Made by a program: the position numbers and the translations under genes. A stretch of 31,125 nucleotides of DNA, from positions 1-31,125 of the IMG/VR virus record IMGVR_UViG_3300047457_000466; one strand, 5' to 3'. This stretch comes from a virus. Under the pieces are notes generated by a model, which was given only the letters and a program-made list of their open reading frames with translations, made no database searches and was not told the origin of the DNA. Positions 23,603 through 29,056 of the stretch are shown here, piece by piece (position 1 is the stretch's first letter; each line of letters begins with the position of its first letter).

Positions 23603-24493
23603 TCATTTGTGTGATGCAAGCGACAGGAATTCCGCCCGGGCTGACGGGGTGTCTTTCAGGACTCCGCGTAGCGCAGATGTAACCGTTGAATGGCCCTGCT
23701 GGCAGATACCCCTAGACTCCATGCAAAGGTGGCGAGCTTGGATAACTACACCCACACCTTTCGGATCAAGGCCGTCCACCAAAGCGTCGGCAATCTGGTT
23801 AGTCAACCGCTCTTGAACCTGCAATCGGCGTGCAAAGATATCCACAAGGCGGGACAGCTTTGACAGGCCAACGATTTTTCCGTCTGGGATGTATGCAACG
23901 GTGGCCGTTCCAAAGAACGGGGCCAAATGATGCTCACATTGAGAATAGAATGGGATGTCCCTAACCACGACCATTTCATCACAACGGTCAGCCCCATCCT
24001 CAAAGACTTTGAGCACTTCCATTGGGTCCCGGGTGTATCCGGATGTCCAATGCTTCCAAGCCTTGGCTACGCGCTTCGGTGTTTCCAGCAGACCACCTCG
24101 CGCCGGATCTTCCCCAAAGAATTGCAGAAGACGGATGATGTTATCTTCGATGCTTCCTTCTGCATTTCCTTCCCAAGGAAAGACAAGCCATTCATACTCG
24201 AATCTACCGAAAGCCTTTGTGATGAGGGCGTAGAATGGTTTCTGGGGAAAACGCTTATACCAATGGTCCGCGGTAGTCCCAGAATCGATAAGATCATCAA
24301 GGAAGAAATCAGCGTCTTCCGCTGTATCCACAATGACCATTTCGGGAAGGTATTTCGCTAAAGCGTAAGCTGCTGGGACACCACCGCGGGGAATGGGGTA
24401 GCAACGGCGAGTTGCCAAAGGAAGCTCATTCTCAATACGTGCCGCCAAGTCTATGGCGAGCTCAGCTATTTCAACATTAGATAGATGATACAT
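23603..24493 (-). CDS. folE: Bifunctional Gpt-like phosphoribosyltransferase / GTP cyclohydrolase I
   Basis: A 296-residue fusion. Residues 1-110 form a type I phosphoribosyltransferase: Pro35-Arg-Gly-Gly, the PRPP loop Asp66-Asp-Leu-Ile-Asp-Ser-Gly-Thr-Thr74 and Trp-Leu-Val-Phe-Pro-Trp, close to the end of E. coli Gpt (Gln-Pro-Trp-Asp). Residues about 113-296 are GTP cyclohydrolase I: Glu-Thr-Pro-Lys-Arg-Val-Ala, Ser-Gln-Cys186-Glu-His-His189-Leu, Gly-Leu-Ser-Lys-Leu-Ser-Arg, Arg-Arg-Leu-Gln-Val-Gln-Glu-Arg-Leu and Cys257. Zinc ligands are present (Cys186, His189, Cys257). FolE makes dihydroneopterin triphosphate from GTP, the first step to preQ0. The salvage domain could raise guanine nucleotide supply from degraded host DNA; that is an inference. 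It sits 6 bases after queD. GAGG precedes the ATG. Confidence 0.85.
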   Translation of the reverse strand: MYHLSNVEIAELAIDLAARIENELPLATRRCYPIPRGGVPAAYALAKYLPEMVIVDTAEDADFFLDDLIDSGTTADHWYKRFPQKPFYALITKAFGRFEYEWLVFPWEGNAEGSIEDNIIRLLQFFGEDPARGGLLETPKRVAKAWKHWTSGYTRDPMEVLKVFEDGADRCDEMVVVRDIPFYSQCEHHLAPFFGTATVAYIPDGKIVGLSKLSRLVDIFARRLQVQERLTNQIADALVDGLDPKGVGVVIQARHLCMESRGICQQGHSTVTSALRGVLKDTPSARAEFLSLASHK

Positions 24494-24499
24494 AAGACC

Positions 24500-24952
24500 T
24501 CAAACAGCAAGGTGAGCTGAAGCGGAACATTTACGGGTTTCTTCAATTTCAACTGAAATGAGGAAAGCTCCAGTACCGACAAGTTGCATGGGACCAATGG
24601 TATGAAGCAGATGCTCAGCCATGTTCTCCGCAGTTGGGTTAAAGGGTACCCAGACCACAGATTCTTCGACCATTTGCCCGGACTGGGTATCTACCGCAGC
24701 ATAACGCAGCGTTTGCATTAACGGGTCGTCTTCCCACGCCAAGAATTTATGATCCCAATTATCCTCGAGCCACATGCACAGCTTTTCTTTAATGACTGAA
24801 AAGTCGAGAACGCGCCCAATTCCATCAAGCTCGTTGGCTTCCACGGTAAAATGAATGCGGTAGTTATGTCCGTGTAGATGAGCACACTTACTTTCATGGT
24901 TGTGGACTCGATGCCCTACCGAAATGTCATGATAGCGTTTCGCAGTAATCAT
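24500..24952 (-). CDS. queD: 6-carboxy-tetrahydropterin synthase QueD
   Basis: A 150-residue QueD/PTPS-type enzyme that converts dihydroneopterin triphosphate to 6-carboxy-tetrahydropterin. The active site is clear: zinc ligands His14, His27 and His29 (His-Leu-His-Gly-His-Asn-Tyr), catalytic Cys23 four positions before the HGH motif, Asp67-His68 (Trp-Asp-His-Lys-Phe-Leu) and a late Glu137 in Val-Glu-Ile-Glu-Glu-Thr. A central insertion at about 75-100 makes it longer than the E. coli protein (121 residues). Its ATG overlaps the stop of queC (TAATG type). It is the second of four pathway genes, co-transcribed with queE, queC and folE. Confidence 0.9.
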   Translation of the reverse strand: MITAKRYHDISVGHRVHNHESKCAHLHGHNYRIHFTVEANELDGIGRVLDFSVIKEKLCMWLEDNWDHKFLAWEDDPLMQTLRYAAVDTQSGQMVEESVVWVPFNPTAENMAEHLLHTIGPMQLVGTGAFLISVEIEETRKCSASAHLAV

Positions 24953-25734
24953 CAGAGGCCACCATCAAAGCAGTCAAGCTGGAGATTTTTATAGTTGTCC
25001 GTATCCGGGAGCTCCATCAGACCTTCCCGATGCGCGCGAAGTACCAATGGGTCCGGGTAACCAGCTTCAAGGAATCCCTGCGCCCTAAGAACATTGGAAT
25101 GATTCATCCCGGTCGGCGGATAGATCCCATCATAGCTTGTGTGGCTATAAGCCAGCGCTTCCCAGCAACCGGGGAGTTCCCGGGCAAGAAGAACGGACTG
25201 AGCCTTACTCAACATCAGGAGCGGGGCGTAGATTTCAATCCGGGGTGTTCCACGATGGTCATGGCCGAGGGCGGTGTTGATGTAGTTCTCCGTGGCTTCA
25301 AGGAAAACCAGTCGGCAGTCATCGTAGTTGGCGTTGTCCATCTGGCAGACACCAGTCACGATGTTTTGGATACCCAAAGCTTCCGCCCGGTTCGCTGCGA
25401 TGGTCAGGAATAAAGCATTGCGCATAGGCACAAAAGTCAGCTCCCGACGATTCCCGATAGTTGCGTCCATCTGCTCGAAGCTATCGTATTCTTCTAGTTC
25501 GTTGTCGCTGGTAAGCGGGCTAACCGAAACCAAACAGTTTGGGACTTTTACAAATTCATGGGTTATAACGCCGGCCATCTCCCCCACTTTTAAAGCGGCT
25601 TCCAGCTCAAGACTATGGCGCTGACCGTAATCAAACGTAATAGCGTGAATCTCATCAAACGTTTTCTGCGCCCAGAAAAGGCACGTTGTTGAATCTTGCC
25701 CACCGCTAAGAACAACTAAGGCTTTTGTAGTCAT
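24952..25734 (-). CDS. queC: 7-cyano-7-deazaguanine (preQ0) synthase QueC, variant zinc site
   Basis: A 260-residue ATP-dependent synthase that turns carboxy-deazaguanine into preQ0. The start is the ATG at 25734, which overlaps the queE stop and has GGAG upstream; an in-frame extension to 25806 lies within queE and is rejected. The PP-loop Ser10-Gly-Gly-Gln-Asp-Ser15, Tyr-Gly-Gln-Arg-His and Phe-Val-Pro-Met-Arg-Asn are all present. The region that normally holds the four zinc Cys (about 196-220) reads Tyr-Ser-His-Thr-Ser-Tyr-Asp-Gly-Ile-Tyr-Pro-Pro-Thr-Gly-Met-Asn-His, with no Cys at those positions. Hence zinc binding is changed or absent. Whether the product is preQ0 remains an inference. 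Confidence 0.85.
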   Translation of the reverse strand: MTTKALVVLSGGQDSTTCLFWAQKTFDEIHAITFDYGQRHSLELEAALKVGEMAGVITHEFVKVPNCLVSVSPLTSDNELEEYDSFEQMDATIGNRRELTFVPMRNALFLTIAANRAEALGIQNIVTGVCQMDNANYDDCRLVFLEATENYINTALGHDHRGTPRIEIYAPLLMLSKAQSVLLARELPGCWEALAYSHTSYDGIYPPTGMNHSNVLRAQGFLEAGYPDPLVLRAHREGLMELPDTDNYKNLQLDCFDGGL

Positions 25735-26468
25735 TATGGAGCTCCAATGTATTTGTGAATTTGAAGTTGAAGGGTATAGCCGTGCTTGTAACAAGACTCG
25801 ATGCATGCCGCAAGATTAGCATCGTCTTTTTCCATGTCCCGTTCATCCACAGGTTGCAGGTAAACCGTGTGCTCGAAGTCTTCGGGCGGTCTAGCCAGCC
25901 TTGGATGCGCCGGATGGTTCAGGGCTCTGCCCGGGAGCCCGTCTTCGCAGATGGATTCCATTGTGGCCACATACTTATAGGCGCAGGCCGCTTCGGTAAT
26001 GCTGGGATGAACTGTCCCGGTTTTCGGGCTGACTACAATGTAGACACCTTCTTTTAAACCGGTATCCTTTTCAAGATACATGGCCGGGAACCGGGAAGGG
26101 AGCGCCATAGTACCATTGGTTTCGATCTGAACAAAAAAATCGAGGCCAAGCAATTGGAAGACAAGATTACTGAGATTTTGCCGGAAAGGCTCACCACCAG
26201 TAATCACTACAAGCCTAGTTTTGTTTGATGCTGTTAGTTCCAACACGTTGTCAACAATTTCACCGGATGGGAGTTCCTTGCGGCCTTCGGTGTAATCGGT
26301 ATCACAGAGTGGGCATTGAAGATTGCATCCAGCTAGCCGGATAAAAACAGCGGGGACTCCACAGAATGGACCCTCGCCTTGGATAGTATGAAATATGCTG
26401 TGTACGTCTAAAAAAACCCCGGTTTGCGGGGCTTTCTTTTCTGGTTCTTGAGTATTAGTTTTTAACAT
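25734..26468 (-). CDS. queE: 7-carboxy-7-deazaguanine synthase QueE (radical SAM)
   Basis: A 244-residue radical SAM enzyme. Gly-Cys48-Asn-Leu-Gln-Cys52-Pro-Leu-Cys55-Asp-Thr-Asp is the short CxxxCxxC cluster site; Thr-Gly-Gly-Glu-Pro at 90-94 binds SAM; Ile-Phe-His-Thr-Ile-Gln-Gly-Glu-Gly precedes the cluster as in QueE proteins; and the end has Leu-Gln-Pro-Val-Asp-Glu and His-Lys-Tyr-Ile-Gly. It contracts carboxy-tetrahydropterin to carboxy-deazaguanine. The first 20 residues are a polar extension, and the matching DNA holds a terminator-like hairpin (26,410-26,431). GGAAG lies 8 bases before the ATG. Its stop overlaps the queC start. Confidence 0.9.
   Translation of the reverse strand: MLKTNTQEPEKKAPQTGVFLDVHSIFHTIQGEGPFCGVPAVFIRLAGCNLQCPLCDTDYTEGRKELPSGEIVDNVLELTASNKTRLVVITGGEPFRQNLSNLVFQLLGLDFFVQIETNGTMALPSRFPAMYLEKDTGLKEGVYIVVSPKTGTVHPSITEAACAYKYVATMESICEDGLPGRALNHPAHPRLARPPEDFEHTVYLQPVDERDMEKDDANLAACIESCYKHGYTLQLQIHKYIGAP
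26410..26431 (-). terminator. Terminator-like hairpin inside the start of queE
   Basis: On the - strand CCCCG-CAAAC-CGGGG is followed by seven T's, the form of an intrinsic terminator. It lies about 40-60 bases after the queE start codon, inside codons for Ala-Pro-Gln-Thr-Gly-Val-Phe. Ribosomes on the early codons would block the hairpin, so it could act as a translation-dependent attenuator of the queE-queC-queD-folE operon. This is a sequence-based inference. Confidence 0.45.
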
Positions 26469-26485
26469 GGGTTGCTTCCATTAGG

Positions 26486-26519
26486 GTGAGGGGTAACCGG
26501 AGCCACCCCTCTTCGGGGG
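26486..26519 (-). promoter_or_regulatory. Mutually exclusive leader hairpins before queE
   Basis: GAGGGGT (26488-26494) pairs with ACCCCTC (26505-26511). The bases CCCC (26506-26509) can instead pair with GGGG at 26515-26518. The two stems share bases and cannot form together. They lie between the 95-residue gene and queE. The spacer could be a simple overlap or a regulatory leader; a preQ1-type riboswitch fold was not recognised. Confidence 0.3.
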
Positions 26520-26521
26520 AC

Positions 26522-26809
26522 TTACTCTGCAGCCGCAGTCTTTTCGGTGGGCTCTTTACCCAGATTGTGGAACTTACGCCACTGGCCGTACTGCGTAGCG
26601 GCCGTTGAAACGTTGATGTCAGCCTTGGTGGCTTCAGCAAGAACGTCTTTGCGAGCGGCCGGGGCCTGAAGCTTTGCGCTCAGAGCATCGGCGATGTCCC
26701 ATACCTTTGCAGTCTTGGTACCGGCGTTTGGACGGACAACGCCGTTCTGAACAACCTTTTCAGGCTTCGGGGCTTTTTCTTTCTTGGGGGCTTTCACTTC
26801 TTCGGTCAT
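26522..26809 (-). CDS. Small protein with HTH-like domain (paralogue 1)
   Basis: A 95-residue protein. The first 25 residues are rich in Lys, Pro and Glu (possible nucleic-acid-binding or disordered tail). Residues about 31-82 form the shared domain: Ala-Lys-Val-Trp-Asp-Ile-Ala-Asp, then Arg-Lys-Asp-Val-Leu, then Asp-Ile-Asn-Val-Ser-Thr-Ala-Ala-Thr-Gln-Tyr-Gly-Gln-Trp-Arg-Lys. The helix-turn-helix-like spacing resembles a small DNA-binding module. Two neighbours on the same strand, at 26,902 and 27,390, carry the same domain. It is preceded by a promoter-like region with a palindrome. I recognise similar sequences among phage hypothetical proteins but know no function. Confidence 0.7.
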   Translation of the reverse strand: MTEEVKAPKKEKAPKPEKVVQNGVVRPNAGTKTAKVWDIADALSAKLQAPAARKDVLAEATKADINVSTAATQYGQWRKFHNLGKEPTEKTAAAE

Positions 26810-26839
26810 GATTTACTCCATTGGATTGGGGGTTGAAAG

Positions 26840-26869
26840 GTTCTTAAATAAGAACACAAACCTATATTA
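26840..26869 (-). promoter_or_regulatory. Candidate promoter and palindromic operator
   Basis: A perfect 7-base palindrome (GTTCTTA-AA-TAAGAAC, 26840-26855) lies 9 bases downstream of a TAATAT -10-like box (26864-26869) on the - strand. No good -35 is visible. The position, from about +2 to +18 of the predicted transcript, suits a repressor operator for the 95-residue gene and the que operon. Confidence 0.35.
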
Positions 26870-26901
26870 GCGAAACTCAAAACTTCTGGATAGTTCCTTT
26901 A

Positions 26902-27390
26902 CTAAAAATTTTGATGCTTCCACTTGCTAAGCTGGACTTGAGCGGTTGCAGGATTGATCCCGGCGTTCGCGCATTCCTCTAAAACACGGGCTCTAAATAA
27001 AGGCCAGCCATGCTCGAGGATGCTTTTATGTTCTGTGGCTATCTCCCAGACCTTAGCCGTGGCCCCAGTGCGGGGTTTCTCCTTTGTGGCAGGCTCTTCT
27101 TGAGGCGTTACCGCAAAGGCCGGGACTTTCTTACGGGGCTTAATTAAAAGCGCCAATTCGGTTGAAGCTTTAACCAAGGCTTCTCGGTTAAGCTGGCCGC
27201 GCCACTGCGTCGACGCCAGCTTCTCATATACGGTTAACATGGCGAAAGCATCGAAAGCATCGAAGAGATGGTCAATCCGAGAAATGCTCGCCGCCATAAT
27301 GGAATTGTCCACCATCACATCGCAGAGGTAGGAGAAATTCTCCGAAGCCTCCACGATGCTCATGGTTGAATGATCGATGAGATAAAACAT
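26902..27390 (-). CDS. Protein with C-terminal HTH-like domain (paralogue 2)
   Basis: A 162-residue protein whose start overlaps the stop of paralogue 3 (TAATG). The first 85 residues are an uncharacterised, mostly helical domain (Phe-Tyr-Leu-Ile-Asp-His; Ile-Asp-His-Leu-Phe-Asp-Ala-Phe). A polar linker follows, and residues about 107-162 match the shared domain: Ala-Lys-Val-Trp-Glu-Ile-Ala, Arg-Ala-Arg-Val-Leu, Ala-Gly-Ile-Asn-Pro-Ala-Thr-Ala-Gln. The conserved Trp-Glu-Ile-Ala and Ala-Gly-Ile-Asn patterns link it to its neighbours. No known family assigned. Confidence 0.7.
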   Translation of the reverse strand: MFYLIDHSTMSIVEASENFSYLCDVMVDNSIMAASISRIDHLFDAFDAFAMLTVYEKLASTQWRGQLNREALVKASTELALLIKPRKKVPAFAVTPQEEPATKEKPRTGATAKVWEIATEHKSILEHGWPLFRARVLEECANAGINPATAQVQLSKWKHQNF

Positions 27391-27962
27391 TACTTTTTGG
27401 TCAGGAAGTATTGAAGCTGGGTACGGGCTGTATTATAAGCGACCCCGGCAGCAACACACCGGTCGAGGATAGCCTTACGCTTAACCGAAGGATCAGCCTT
27501 GGTCATCTCGTCAGCGATTTCCCAAACACGCTGACAGGGGCGAACTGTCGTGCTTACACGCTCTACTTTACCTGCTTCCTTTTTCGCTTTCGGAGAGGCC
27601 TGTTTTTCTTCCCGGTGTTCCCAGCCGCAAGCATGACATCCGATTACGGAGTCTTCATTGATTACAAGACCGATGCCACCACTGCCGGGCTGACACTCAC
27701 CCATATACAATTCAGTCGAACCGCAATCCGGGCAACGATCCGTATTCATTCCTTTAAATTCGCCGACGATGCGGCTGGGGGCGTCGAAGTCAATATCAGT
27801 ATCGGCTACCGCAGCGTACTGGGCGAGCTCCGCGAGCTCTTCATCGAAGCCCCATGTACCATCAGCGAGCTTGTAAAGGAGCTGGTCCGCTCTTTCAAGA
27901 GCCTTGTCACCGACAGACTTGAGCGCACGACGAGCATTAGACTTAGAGGAAAAGGTCTTCAT
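27390..27962 (-). CDS. Zinc-ribbon protein with HTH-like domain (paralogue 3)
   Basis: A 190-residue protein, first in the group. It has a Lys/Arg-rich N-terminus, an acidic stretch, then a zinc-ribbon-like pair: Cys77-Pro-Asp-Cys80 and Cys109-His-Ala-Cys112. Residues about 140-190 are the shared domain: Gln-Arg-Val-Trp-Glu-Ile-Ala-Asp, Lys-Arg-Lys-Ala-Ile-Leu, Ala-Gly-Val-Ala-Tyr-Asn-Thr-Ala-Arg-Thr-Gln. Together with the two paralogues below, it suggests local duplication and domain shuffling. It starts 40 bases downstream of promoter copy B, with no other gene between. DNA or RNA binding is likely from the zinc ribbon plus HTH-like module, but unproven. Confidence 0.7.
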   Translation of the reverse strand: MKTFSSKSNARRALKSVGDKALERADQLLYKLADGTWGFDEELAELAQYAAVADTDIDFDAPSRIVGEFKGMNTDRCPDCGSTELYMGECQPGSGGIGLVINEDSVIGCHACGWEHREEKQASPKAKKEAGKVERVSTTVRPCQRVWEIADEMTKADPSVKRKAILDRCVAAGVAYNTARTQLQYFLTKK

Positions 27963-27983
27963 TGTTAATCTCCGGTGGGGGCC

Positions 27984-28038
27984 GGGGCCATTCCCCGAAC
28001 CATGAGTAATTATAGAACACTTGATCCAAAAGCATCAA
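27984..28038 (-). promoter_or_regulatory. Repeated phage promoter, copy B
   Basis: TTGATG (28033-28038), an 18-base spacer and TATAAT (28009-28014) precede ACTCATGGTTCGGGG. The RNA would begin just before a CGGGG/CCCCG hairpin (27,984-27,998). The sequence matches copy A in the core and copy C over a longer stretch, including AAAAGTTGTTG at the same distance upstream. It drives the three-paralogue group and probably reads on into the que operon. Confidence 0.75.
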
Positions 28039-28044
28039 CAACTT

Positions 28045-28128
28045 TTAGAACAAAATCCAAGGGATAATGTAGCCCACAACCATAAAGAAACAAAAAAACC
28101 ACATCCCGAAAACAATTAAATGTTCCAT
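28045..28128 (-). CDS. 27-residue membrane peptide
   Basis: Starts with ATG directly after the TAA of the 45-residue gene. The 27 residues are almost entirely hydrophobic (Ile-Val-Phe-Gly-Met-Trp-Phe-Phe-Cys-Phe-Phe-Met-Val-Val-Gly-Tyr-Ile-Ile), with an acidic start. It is the length of one membrane span. The stop overlaps the upstream part of promoter B. The function is unknown; it could be a small membrane protein or a translational leader. Confidence 0.45.
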   Translation of the reverse strand: MEHLIVFGMWFFCFFMVVGYIIPWILF

Positions 28129-28266
28129 TTAGCCCACCGCTGTTTGATTGGGTTTAGTTAATGCCGGGGCGCAATCGTGAGAGCGTTCCCAGTCTTGGTA
28201 GTCCATTTCATTGGCCAATACAAAACACATGAAAGCAAGTGCGATAATCAGGAATCGTTCGAACAT
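28129..28266 (-). CDS. 45-residue protein with N-terminal membrane segment or signal
   Basis: AGGAGG lies 5 bases before the ATG. The start has Met-Phe-Glu-Arg-Phe then a hydrophobic run (Leu-Ile-Ile-Ala-Leu-Ala-Phe-Met-Cys-Phe-Val-Leu-Ala) and a polar 27-residue tail ending Gln-Thr-Ala-Val-Gly. The pattern is a signal peptide or membrane anchor with a short exported or cytoplasmic tail. No lipobox was clear. Its ribosome site and position between two small membrane genes support expression. Confidence 0.55.
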   Translation of the reverse strand: MFERFLIIALAFMCFVLANEMDYQDWERSHDCAPALTKPNQTAVG

Positions 28267-28275
28267 GATAACCTC

Positions 28276-28452
28276 CTAATGGATGCCGCCAAGGAAACGA
28301 GAATACTTAGCATCGCGGGTCCGGCGCTTACGTTCATCGCTGGTAAGCCTGTGGCCATCCCGGACTTTATGGAAGAACTGGATAGCCCCGAAGACGACCA
28401 GCGTAAGTAGAGTGAAGACAGCAAAAATCCAAAGTGTTACAAAAGCGGCCAT
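28276..28452 (-). CDS. 58-residue single-span membrane protein
   Basis: GGAG lies 8 bases before the ATG at 28452, which is chosen over an upstream in-frame ATG lacking a ribosome site and with shadow-like composition. Residues 2-28 are a membrane helix (Ala-Ala-Phe-Val-Thr-Leu-Trp-Ile-Phe...Gly-Ala-Ile-Gln-Phe-Phe). The rest is basic (Lys-Val-Arg, Asp-Glu-Arg-Lys-Arg-Arg-Thr-Arg-Asp-Ala-Lys), so the C-terminus is probably cytoplasmic. It is not recognisable as a holin or spanin; it may be an early host-interaction protein. Confidence 0.6.
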   Translation of the reverse strand: MAAFVTLWIFAVFTLLTLVVFGAIQFFHKVRDGHRLTSDERKRRTRDAKYSRFLGGIH

Positions 28453-28477
28453 TGATTTTCTCCAGTGGATTGAAATG

Positions 28478-28493
28478 GCGCCATCCGTGGCGC
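28478..28493. repeat. Intergenic hairpin GCGCC/GGCGC, copy 1
   Basis: GCGCC-ATCCGT-GGCGC. The same hairpin, with one loop change, occurs at 28789-28804, also between two - strand genes. No T-run follows, so a classical terminator is unlikely. It may be an RNA processing or stabilising element. Confidence 0.5.
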
Positions 28494-28501
28494 TGAATAA
28501 A

Positions 28502-28762
28502 TTAGTTCCAACCTTTCCCGGTCGCGCAATCGTCGCAGTTACAAGGGATGACGGAGCGAAGAACCTCGAGAGCATCCTTCACCCTGTATTCGATTAGGGT
28601 ATGACACCCCGGCTCGCGCTCCACGCACCAACCACGCTCGAGAAGAATGTCGTAAGCCGAACCGTCGAGATAGTTGTCGCTGAAATCAATCTCGCGGATT
28701 TTATGCGCGTTCTTTTGTGCGTAGGCCTTCAAAGTCTTAGATGGGCAATAAATGATGTTCAT
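28502..28762 (-). CDS. 86-residue hypothetical protein, Cys-rich C-terminus
   Basis: The ATG at 28762 is preferred over the one at 28795, because AAGGA lies just before it and the earlier start begins inside the hairpin at 28789-28804. The protein starts Met-Asn-Ile-Ile-Tyr-Cys-Pro-Ser-Lys and ends with Cys-Asn-Cys-Asp-Asp-Cys. The Cys cluster could bind a metal. No family recognised. It is part of an early operon from promoter C. Confidence 0.6.
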   Translation of the reverse strand: MNIIYCPSKTLKAYAQKNAHKIREIDFSDNYLDGSAYDILLERGWCVEREPGCHTLIEYRVKDALEVLRSVIPCNCDDCATGKGWN

Positions 28763-28788
28763 TTTCCTTTCTCTTTTGGGTTGATGAT

Positions 28789-28804
28789 GCGCCATCCTTG
28801 GCGC
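28789..28804. repeat. Intergenic hairpin GCGCC/GGCGC, copy 2
   Basis: GCGCC-ATCCTT-GGCGC, nearly identical to 28478-28493. It lies between the 74-residue and 86-residue genes, with no T-run. Confidence 0.5.
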
Positions 28805-28812
28805 GGGGTTGA

Positions 28813-29037
28813 TTAAAGGCGATCAGGGGTGATGGCTTCGCCGTTCCAATTCACAAACCGCGCAACCAATAAGCGGTAAAAACTCTTCTCAACAGCGTCC
28901 TGCCTAGCCTCTGTCCACCGGATGTCAGCGGGACCAAGAATTTCGTAATCAACAAACAATGTCTTTTCTTGGGTATTAGTCCACGCCGCAGCTTGTTCGA
29001 TGGTCAAAGTGTTGGTGAATTCTTCGAAGGTGCTCAT
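28813..29037 (-). CDS. 74-residue hypothetical protein
   Basis: First gene after promoter copy C. It starts Met-Ser-Thr-Phe-Glu-Glu-Phe-Thr-Asn and ends with Arg-Phe-Val-Asn-Trp-Asn-Gly-Glu-Ala-Ile-Thr-Pro. GGAG is 8 bases before the ATG. It is acidic and helical in the first half, with no membrane segment or Cys. It has no recognised function; early-gene position suggests host takeover or regulation. Confidence 0.6.
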   Translation of the reverse strand: MSTFEEFTNTLTIEQAAAWTNTQEKTLFVDYEILGPADIRWTEARQDAVEKSFYRLLVARFVNWNGEAITPDRL

Positions 29038-29056
29038 CGTCTTTTCTCCGTTGGCG

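Noticed and set aside
24952-25806. Longer QueC starting at 25806
   Set aside because: The added residues lie within the queE 3' end and have no ribosome site. The ATG at 25734 overlaps the queE stop, has GGAG upstream and starts the conserved N-terminus.
26486-26519. preQ1 riboswitch before queE
   Set aside because: The stem is present, but I see no A-rich tail pairing with the loop nor the conserved loop bases of the preQ1-I class. Covariance-model search would decide.
27411-27968. 185-residue + strand frame opposite the zinc-ribbon gene
   Set aside because: It is antisense to a gene with zinc-ribbon and HTH-like motifs; composition and lack of a ribosome site indicate a shadow.
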